Source: Clavulina sp. PMI_390
Lineage: Eukaryota > Basidiomycota > Agaricomycetes > Cantharellales > Hydnaceae
Assembly: GCA_015039315.1 (NCBI GenBank)
Contig: WIDE01000125.1
Span: forward strand, 1 to 64,000
Reading direction: 5' to 3'
Length of the DNA stretch: 64,000 nt
Shown here: positions 56,764 through 64,000 of the stretch, piece after piece
Layout: each line of letters starts with the position of its first letter
Position numbering within the stretch: the first letter of the stretch is position 1
Notes under the pieces: model-generated
Databases searched by the model: none
Told to the model about the DNA's origin: nothing
Seen by the model: only the letters and a program-made list of their open reading frames with translations
Made by a program: the position numbers and the translations under genes

Positions 56764-59152
56764 ATGCAAGGTATCGATCGGTCGCAGCTTGAGCGAGAGC
56801 GTCTGGAGCGACAACAGCAAAGGGCCCAAGGGCGACTCACTCCTAATTCTATCCCTAATGGATCTGGGAACAATTCTCGTGTTAGTTCCCCGAGGATGAG
56901 GTGCGCGTGTTCGTTCGGGTCTATCCCTTCAGCTGACGTTGACTTGCATGTTGCGTTGTGCTGTACTCTTTCGATACTCTGTGTCGCCAATCACACCTTC
57001 TATTACTCAGGCAAGATATGTTGCTGGGCTCTCAGAATGTCTCTGCTGTACCTTCTATTCACGTCTCCGATGGGGAGGACGATGACAGTGAGGAAGAGGA
57101 TGGTGACGAAGCCATGGATCAAGACACAACAGAACCTGGGCTTCAAGGAGATTCGCCAGCCAATGCTCCGGAGGTCTTCTGGGATCATTCTATTCGGCCA
57201 ATCCGTGGAGAGGACATGGTTGGTTCTTCAACGTCGTTATCGTTACGACAGCTCGTCCCACTGAGCATACCAGCAGATCCTGTGCGTCTTTCTTCATTCA
57301 ATCCTCCTTGTCTTGATAAAACCACCTCTTCCTGAGCATGCATCATCTCCATCCAGTAGACTTCCACCTCATCCTCGTCATCATCCAGCCTTCAACCCCG
57401 TTCACTTCCACTTACCCTCGCCATAATATCATCCCGGGTCGTCGAGACGCCCTATCTCATCCGATTCATCCCGCTCGACATTGTACCAGCTATCATCGTC
57501 TCTTCGCCCTATCGAGACCCAGAAGCAGATTCAGCGATCTCGTCTGAACAGGATTCGCCGTCAATGAGATTCCTGGGGAAATGGGTGTTGGTTCGTCCGG
57601 GCCTCGATGAGGTTGGGCATGGAGGGATGGGGGCTGGATACATGCTAGTGAGCATATCCTTCGCACTATTTTCTACATTTCCTGGAGCGCTGTTTCTAAT
57701 GAATGATGGAACCTCGATTTCGCCTGGTTAGCTCTTTTATGGGACTGAGAGACTAAGAGTAGTGATCACGTCCACTGCCATAACGAGAAGGCACTGGGAC
57801 GAAACTTCAAATGTTCGTTACATCTCCTATCAAATTGCGAATATCCCTTTGGATTCATTCTGAAGCTAAATAAACGGTCGCATAGGTTGTCTGGGTCCAA
57901 GACTTTGCTATCAAGAGCGCGATCAATTCCAACCCGTCTCCTCCTCTTGCCACACGTTTCACGACAACTCTTGCCAATCTCCTCACGCATCAGCGCGTTC
58001 ACTCGGCCCTGCAGTCCCTGTCCGCAGCATCACTGCTTCCACCGACTCTACCAACAACATCTATTACTGCTCTTCTGTCTCTATTCGACTTTTCACGCGT
58101 CAAGGTCGCGCTCGTCGCAAGCATTCCGGGAAAATATGATGGCTGGCCTGCTGTGATGAGTGTAGGACACACGGGGCTGATGAGTACTGTGAACGACTTG
58201 GGGATGAAGGTTCCAAAAGGAAGTGAACTTTCGTTGGACTACCTGGTGGGTAACCCTATCTTATTAATCACCTATGGCAAGAGATATATGCTCAATGAAT
58301 CTCCTTTCATAACAACCAGACTTCTTCACTGGCGCCATACACTACCCAATGGCTACGCCAGTTTGAGATATCAGCTGAAGGTGGAGATGGCCATCAGAAA
58401 TTCATGAAGTTGTCCTCAAAGGCTCGGGCGGCGCTCCCTGTATCCGGAAAGTTTGGGGTCGTATATCCAACCCAGAAGAGCATCGAGTCTATGGGTCCTC
58501 GTCTGGTATGTACGTTTGATTCGCTAACTCCCAACCGCAAAATGGCGCGAACCCGCCTTCTTTGATAGGGACAAGTGGTTCATGATGTCTTGAAGAGTGG
58601 TGGCAGGCTCTGGGATATCTCAACGTTCCCACGTAGGGCGATGCGCAATGCCTTGCCCAGGCCGGGCCTCTCCTCCAAGGTGATTGGGACCAAGGTGAGC
58701 GGAACGATGGGTTTCAGTGATCGCTACTAAAGGGATGTAATTGATTCATTTGTCACTTCGTCGTTTGCTGGCCTCCATAGATGCTTGTCGCGACAATATC
58801 AAATCCCTCTGATCCTACACCAGAGTCTATGGCTGAGCACGTCAGAGGTTGGTTATACATGGGTTCGCATGACTGTGCACAACATGCATGGGGCGAGTGG
58901 CTGTCTATATCTACATGGTTCACTCCTTCTCTCAAGGTTGGCCCTTCATCCTCCTTGCATACTATCTGAGTGCTGTGCTGACCGGATCCTTCATTTGATT
59001 GTTCTCTCCTCATCCGATAGGTTGCCAACTATGAGCTGGGAGTAGTTATCCCGTTTTCTGGTGCAGAACAGAGAGACACTGTGCTAGAGAGCGTGCCCTT
59101 CCAGACTCCCGCTCCTCGATATGTAGCAGAGGACCAACCATGGTCGCCATAA
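56764..59152 (+). CDS. TDP1-like paralogue lacking catalytic histidines (putative pseudoenzyme)
   Basis: Divergent tyrosyl-DNA phosphodiesterase homologue. N-terminus QLERERLERQQQRAQGR matches the LERARLERQRKLKQ helix of TDP1 but the ubiquitin-interacting segment is missing. It then has an acidic stretch (GEDDDSEEEDGDE), VFWDHSIRPIR in place of FWGGEIRRTP, AIIVSSPYRDPEADSA, LFYGTERLRVVIT, VVWVQDFAIKS, SRVKVALVASIPGKYDG, GHTGLMSTV, RGWLYMGSHD, and the C-terminal NYELGVVIPF...DQPWSP, with TAA at 59150-59152. Motif 1 HSK is absent: the exon ends GAGYML at 57647 and resumes LFYGTERL at 57732. Motif 2 reads IGTK instead of MHTK, so glycine (58686-58688) replaces the histidine, and SHN is SHD. Frame and splice sites are kept throughout, so it looks like a retained, catalytically inactive protein rather than a dead gene. 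Confidence 0.82.
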
Positions 59153-59730
59153 CATTTGTCCAGTAATTTGTCGCTCGGACGGTCCAGACCAATATACCAA
59201 TTGTTCATTCTCATGGGCTCCATCCTCACAATGTGTATAACGTCGGCTGAGCTGATCTCAGCCGTGTCTCACTTTGTTGATGCATGTTAGCAATGGCAGC
59301 GAGATTCGTATTCAACGCAATAGGAAGCGTCAAACCTAATATGACCACCAAGTACTAGGTCACTCTACAATCGATTCTCAATGGTTTTTGCAGATAGTCT
59401 CATGCCCTCCCTATCTTATTACGCCTCCCGTCAGCTTTTTTGGGAACAGGGAGCACCCTTGGTCCGAGTCACACCTCCGCGTTCACCGATGAAACGAGCC
59501 GCGGTCTTCTTGGGTCCTGTCTCTTGGGCTAACTCTACTACTGTATTCTTAAGCCTGATGCGGAGTGTGTCACTGAGTTTCAGAACTCAAACTGTGAGTC
59601 CGCATATCGCGCTATATAGAACGGCACTCCACAATTCCCTTAAGCACCACAAACGTATTGTCGACCTTCACCCTTCTTGAAACTCTGCGCCACGCTATAT
59701 CTTCAGGGCTCACTCGTCTCTCATCTCCTT
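59153..59730. other. Intergenic region
   Basis: Between the TDP1-like stop and the next F-box ATG. Short open frames only; nothing recognisable. Confidence 0.4.
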
Positions 59731-61102
59731 ATGCCTAGCCAAACCCCCCTCACCTCCATACCTAATGCTGCAGGTGCCTTGATCGGCCCTAAACGGTCTC
59801 CAGCACTCCCCGGCGAACTTCTGCTGATGATTTTTAGCTACTTGAGATCGAATAAACCTCAAAAAATGCTCACCAATCGCGCAAGACTAATGGGGGTATC
59901 ACGATATTGCCGCCAGCTGGTGGACCAGGAGCTTGCATGGTGGGAAACCATCGCGATCAATCCGTGGATGGGGGGCCAAGAAATGATCGAATTCTACATT
60001 AAAAAGGCGAAAAATTGCGATGTCAAGCTCTTTCTTTGGAGCAACCACTCTCCCTCGGCTACTGTCAAAAGATCTTTTACGGGATTCTGGGATATGATCT
60101 CTACGGCTGGTCTTCTCGAGCGAGTCATCTCTCTGAGTATCCAGGCACACCCCAGAGAGTTCATGACCTTCCTGCCGCTCCCCAGCCCCCTTTCAAACCT
60201 GAAGAAACTCAGAATTAGAAACAGTGATCTTCATTCCAACCCGGCTTCCCAATGGGACTCGAGCACACTCCACATGCTAGGTTCGAAGCATTCTCTGCTT
60301 CAAGAGCATCTACCAAACCTACAACACGCGTGGATCGAAGGGCTAAATCCCAATGTCCTTGGCGCCGGACACTCTCAATTCCCGCATCTGACTTCGCTCC
60401 ATTATGTGGGAGGGGAGGCCGAATGCCCCAAGGGGGCCTGGCTTACCCCCACTATTCACACTCAGTTCCACGAGACTTATCTTTGACAGTCAGCGTATTA
60501 CAGCTCTGACAGTCGACTGCGGAATCGATTCTTTCTTCCAGTCGAACCCAGCTCAAGTCATCCACCTTCCCGCCCTTGTGACACTCGAATCGCTCAGCTC
60601 TCGGTGGTCTCAAGTGCTGCGTACTCCCGCTCTTCAAAAGCTGGTCTGCTACGACAGCAGGTTCCAGTCCAACGCGTTGATGAGTAGTTGGGATCATCTC
60701 GAAAAACTATCGATTTTTGTCCCGAGCAACGCTCACTCAGATTGGGCGGTACAGAGTCAAGATGGGCTCACTTCAGACGGTATTCCTAATATCAGGTATC
60801 TTGTTATTGACGCCCCCAATAGATTTCTCGAGTTTTTCTTGCAGCTCCAACAGAATCCCTTCAGGCTGCCAAAGATGAAACAACTTCGGCTCCTTGGCGT
60901 CAAAAAGCTGGACAATAGTATCCTTTTATGTCTTAGCGCCATACTACAAAATCCACAACGCCGCCACCTCAAAGTAATTATTCCCAAGTCGGTGATACCA
61001 CGACAACTGCAGAACCACTTCAAAAGCAGGAGTAAAATTGCGGTTGAGGAGCGACCTTTGGGAGATGATGAATATGACTGGGTATTAACGTCTCGCCTGT
61101 AA
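59731..61102 (+). pseudogene. F-box-like gene with a frameshift
   Basis: The first part, from the ATG at 59731, has SPALPGELLLMIFSYL and LMGVSRYCRQLVDQELAWWETIAI (F-box-like) and runs with LNLKKLRIRN-type leucine-rich sequence to a stop at 60484-60486. From about 60404 the continuation is in the next frame: STRLIFDSQRITALTV through LPALVTLESLSS to DDEYDWVLTSRL, stop at 61102. Both halves read as one normal-length protein if one base is shifted between about 60406 and 60466, a stretch with G and C runs (GGGGAGG, CCCCAAGGGGG). The only obvious GT-AG pair there (60406-60465, 60 nt) keeps the wrong frame. Either a recent frameshift or an assembly error. Not close to the other F-box families in the window. 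Confidence 0.7.
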
Positions 61103-61320
61103 AGCTACTTATGGAAATGACCAATCTACCAGTATAAGCTGTTTCACTCGATAAATTGAACAAATGGACGGATGATGTCGATAGATGCTCAATCAACGAA
61201 TCGATTTCTGACACCGCCTATGCCCGCATCTTGCGCGTCCTCCGATCCTGACGAACTAGCACAATCTTTATGACCCATTTTCGCCGTGGGTACTGAGGCT
61301 CCCCGTCTAAAATGATCACT

Positions 61321-62622
61321 CTACAAGTCAGGCGGGACTATGGAATAATATTCCCGAATGCGCTGCAAAGGTAGCTGGTTCGTTGCATCTTGGATATCCG
61401 ACCTGCAAAGTGTACCCGTATAGTATTCGACGAACAAGTTAGCTCGTTGCAACATGATCATAGCCGGTTTTTTCGCATCTTCGGGGGAGAAGGGGAGGAG
61501 TGGGGGAGAGAAGTCCGGAAGATAGCGAATATCGGGCCAGAATCGGAGTATCTTCAAAGCTGGGAAGCGATCTCCTTGATTGGAGGCCAGAGTTAGATGA
61601 TCAAAAACATCTGCAGGTTCACCAGGTATCCAACCACGAATTTCGAAGACCTGGAGCACCGGGTACGATTGGCTCCAAAGAGGTACTCGGTCCCAGGAGT
61701 ACCAGCGTCCATGGAGGACAAGATGGGCCAGTAGCGGATATGAAACGGCTCCCAGCTTCATAATCGCCTCGTAGCTACACTCGAGTCGGACGATTCGAGG
61801 CGCGTGTACTAGGGACAGCAGCTCAGGACCGTCGACGCGGAGTGACTGCAATAATGGGAGCGTGGCAGGTTTAGAACTAGTACCAGTAGCGGGTAAGGCA
61901 GCTCCTATGAGCTCGAGTTCAGCCAGAGATAGACATCTTGAGAGAGCGAGGAGTAGAGGAGGGTACATCCAAGCTCTCCATATATCTTGATCAAGCTTTA
62001 GGAACGTTAGATGTTCGAGTGGGAATGACACGAACATGAGGGGTTGAAAATTCCTGCAGACAAACTGGCGTGTCTGGGGAGCCTCGACGGGCTTTAATTC
62101 GGCATTCTCACTACAATCTTGCATGAAGAATCCAACGTGAAGGAGTTGGCATCGCTGAAGGGGACCACGGAGTGGAAATAGGGAAGCAGCACACTGGTCC
62201 ACGTCCAAGAAACGGATGGTTCGGCAGCGAGGTAGGTGTTTTTCCACAAAGGACGACCACACCCATACTGGTCCTTTGGACGGCTCATGTGCCCTGGAGG
62301 CAAGAGCATGCACTGTTACGTCCAACGAAGTTTGGCAGCTACGGTTCAGTTGCGCAGACACTCGTTGTATGTGCCAGATGGTGCCCCAGGGTCGGTCATA
62401 TTTGGGTTTCTGTCGGCCGAGGACGATGTGAGCCCATAGGCAAGGAGTATTCAATGCGATCTTCCGCCATAGTGACGAAACAGAGGTGAGGGTGAGAAGG
62501 TATTCAAGTAGAGCTGCGCTTGTTCGATCGTTTTCCCAGTAATTCGGTCCAAATAAATCAAGGCCAGCGAGGAATATTTCGCCAGATATCTCGAATGGCG
62601 TGAAAGATGCAAAGTCTTTCAT
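61321..62622 (-). CDS. F-box-like protein (family B, copy 2)
   Basis: A 433-residue single-exon protein starting MKDFASFTPFEISGEIFLAGL at 62622. It has the F-box-like domain with LLEYLLTLTSVSSLWRKIALNTPCLWAHI and a leucine-rich C-terminal half (LTFLKLDQDIW, LAELELIGAALP, LPLLQSLRVDGPEL). It aligns over its length with the gene at 17949-19229, including FGPNYWENDRTSAALL versus FGRDYWADDETSTALL, and HIQRVSAQLNRSCQTSLDVTVHA versus TLNRVSAQLGRSQQASLEITLHA. The two copies are about 42 kb apart in opposite orientation. Likely SCF adaptor with unknown target. Confidence 0.8.
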   Translation of the reverse strand: MKDFASFTPFEISGEIFLAGLDLFGPNYWENDRTSAALLEYLLTLTSVSSLWRKIALNTPCLWAHIVLGRQKPKYDRPWGTIWHIQRVSAQLNRSCQTSLDVTVHALASRAHEPSKGPVWVWSSFVEKHLPRCRTIRFLDVDQCAASLFPLRGPLQRCQLLHVGFFMQDCSENAELKPVEAPQTRQFVCRNFQPLMFVSFPLEHLTFLKLDQDIWRAWMYPPLLLALSRCLSLAELELIGAALPATGTSSKPATLPLLQSLRVDGPELLSLVHAPRIVRLECSYEAIMKLGAVSYPLLAHLVLHGRWYSWDRVPLWSQSYPVLQVFEIRGWIPGEPADVFDHLTLASNQGDRFPALKILRFWPDIRYLPDFSPPLLPFSPEDAKKPAMIMLQRANLFVEYYTGTLCRSDIQDATNQLPLQRIREYYSIVPPDL

Positions 62623-63582
62623 CTTGCTCTTTCACCACGTAGGGTGTTTGGCGATTGTGGTATGGGGACGGCAATGCTTTCGCGCGGAGTGAAGGCTATG
62701 ATAGGATGTGTTGGTGGGAGGAGAACGAATATGGTTGGAACGGCGAGGGCCTGGAGTCCAACGCATCGCCAATGGTGATTTGGAAGAAGGGAAGGTCAGC
62801 GAGGACGCTTCCCAGACGCTTCATGTGTAGTAGGATAACAGTTATATTTCACCCATAACTAACTTTCGCACTATGCGTAAAATCAGCTCAGTAATATCCT
62901 TGTCCTTTCCTGCTCTCGGTTTCCTGATATGGATGGAGTCAGTTAAGCGTTTTATCAACGGCAAGACAACAGTTTGAGTTGCCACTTACAAGTAAATTAC
63001 GGCACCGACAACGCAATAGAATGGGCTAGGAGGATATCTTATATCTTCGAATATTCAGAAGACCGTTGGAAGTTTCTCTAACAATTTTTATGCCTCCCAA
63101 GGTAGTCCAGAAGAGCAATGAGCTAATCTTTCTACGGTTCCCACGCCTCACACAGATGTCTGAGTCTGCGAGACAACCTTACATAGATACAGTCCAGAAA
63201 AAGTTGTCTTTTGATATCTATAGTATGCGATCAATCAATATCCAAATATACAAAAGATAAAATTTGATCTGTGAGGGTCTAAAATTTCGCTAGAGGGAAT
63301 TGTAATCTGACAGGTTGGGATCTTCCCAAGCTCTCGACTGACACTGACTATTAGGAGCCTTCATCATATCCGGTGGTACTTGGATACAATCTTGGAGGGA
63401 GGAGATATATACCTCAACTAGATAATCATAGGTACCCTCCATGGAGTAGGACCAGATGGAGAGCTGAGGCCCATGTATTGAAGACTAGTGCTTCATAGCA
63501 TCAGTGAAACAAAGACTCAGATGCCATACTATTAGTGAGGTAAGGATACTACGGAATGTACTGGAAAGGTGGGTCTGCTTGT
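62623..63582. other. AT-richer intergenic region
   Basis: About 1 kb. The stretch 63060-63300 is AT-rich compared with the gene-dense part. No gene, repeat boundary or RNA recognised. Confidence 0.4.
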
Positions 63583-64000
63583 TCACCACGGTACCGGGGA
63601 GAACGTTGAATGAGGCTTTGGGAAAGAGCTGAGACCGATGTACGACGCTTGTGTCCCAAATGTGTAGAATGGCGATAGTGAAAACTCCGCAGGGACTTCG
63701 ACAGCTCCTGCATGGAATTGAGTATTGCTGTCAGAGCAAGGTGGACTGAGAAACAAGTCTGGGCTCAAGTAGGCTGGATTCGAGAAATAAGAGAAGGGTA
63801 GCGCTCTTTCGCACATATCCAGGGCGACGGGTGCTGGTAAAAACTGGCTTGCCTTACTGGTTGGTAAGGGATAGAATGGGCTCGATAGTTCGGACTGCGG
63901 CACTGAAGAGGCGGTTAGAGATGAAGAGAAGTTGCACGTCTTCGATGCACCATTCGACGGCGAGCTCAAAGACGGAGATAGCACAGGTGAGAGAGCACAG
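63583..64000 (-). CDS. Possible 3' end of a Ser/Pro-rich protein, cut by the window edge
   Basis: An open frame continues to the right edge and ends at 63583. It is rich in Ser and Pro (SPSLSSPSNGASKTC, SSVPQSELSSPFYPLP, YLSPDLFLSPP) and ends in phenylalanine/proline-rich sequence. Composition would suit a disordered tail of a regulator, but I recognise no domain and it may be spurious. Confidence 0.25.
   Translation of the reverse strand, partial: CALSPVLSPSLSSPSNGASKTCNFSSSLTASSVPQSELSSPFYPLPTSKASQFLPAPVALDMCERALPFSYFSNPAYLSPDLFLSPPCSDSNTQFHAGAVEVPAEFSLSPFYTFGTQASYIGLSSFPKPHSTFSPVPW

Overview
The window is fungal nuclear DNA. Most long genes are split by short GT-AG introns, usually about 50-90 nt, with reading frames that continue across them. 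The gene content (tandem F-box families, GprH-type seven-transmembrane receptors, pectin-degrading esterases, short phospholipase D) suggests an Agaricomycete. A Rhizoctonia/Ceratobasidium-like fungus would fit, but that is an inference from content, not from a marker gene. No bacterial-type operon, CRISPR array or rRNA is present.

Layout. 1-3198: 3' part of a cullin (CUL4-like), plus strand. 3426-5045: F-box-like gene, minus; a tRNA-like 3' half lies just upstream of it. 5540-11568: three rhamnogalacturonan acetylesterase (CE12) genes plus a broken fourth, all minus, made by a ~3 kb direct segmental duplication. 13120-17038: short phospholipase D, plus. 17949-19229: F-box-like gene, plus. 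19511-30803: three tandem copies (minus) of a DUF1399/GRDP-like gene with a glycine/cysteine-rich tail; the middle copy is damaged and is followed by a broken fragment of a 7-TM receptor gene. 31781-33511: intact 7-TM receptor (copy 1), minus. 34210-36942: tyrosyl-DNA phosphodiesterase (TDP1), minus. 37096-43741: three tandem F-box genes, plus; the first has a hAT-like MITE inside exon 1, and a broken 5' piece of TDP1 precedes the third. 45053-47933: 7-TM receptor copy 2, plus. 48424-51974: two tandem F-box genes, each with a previously easy-to-miss short 3' exon. 52207-54557: 7-TM receptor copy 3, minus. 55146-56207: DUF4112-like gene, plus. 56764-59152: TDP1-like paralogue whose catalytic histidines are missing. 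59731-61102: frameshifted F-box gene. 61321-62622: F-box gene, minus, paralogous to the one at 17949. The right end may hold the edge of a Ser/Pro-rich gene.

How it fits together. The dominant theme is local duplication followed by decay: esterases, DUF1399 genes, F-box genes, receptors and TDP1 all occur as copies, and several copies carry recognisable lesions (lost start codon, nonsense codon, frameshift, truncation, transposon insertion). Functionally the window combines ubiquitin-ligase parts (one cullin, eight F-box-like genes), signal reception (three receptors), phospholipid and DNA-end phosphodiester chemistry (PLD, TDP1) and secreted pectin breakdown (CE12). The most interesting single object is the TDP1-like gene, which looks like a conserved pseudoenzyme.
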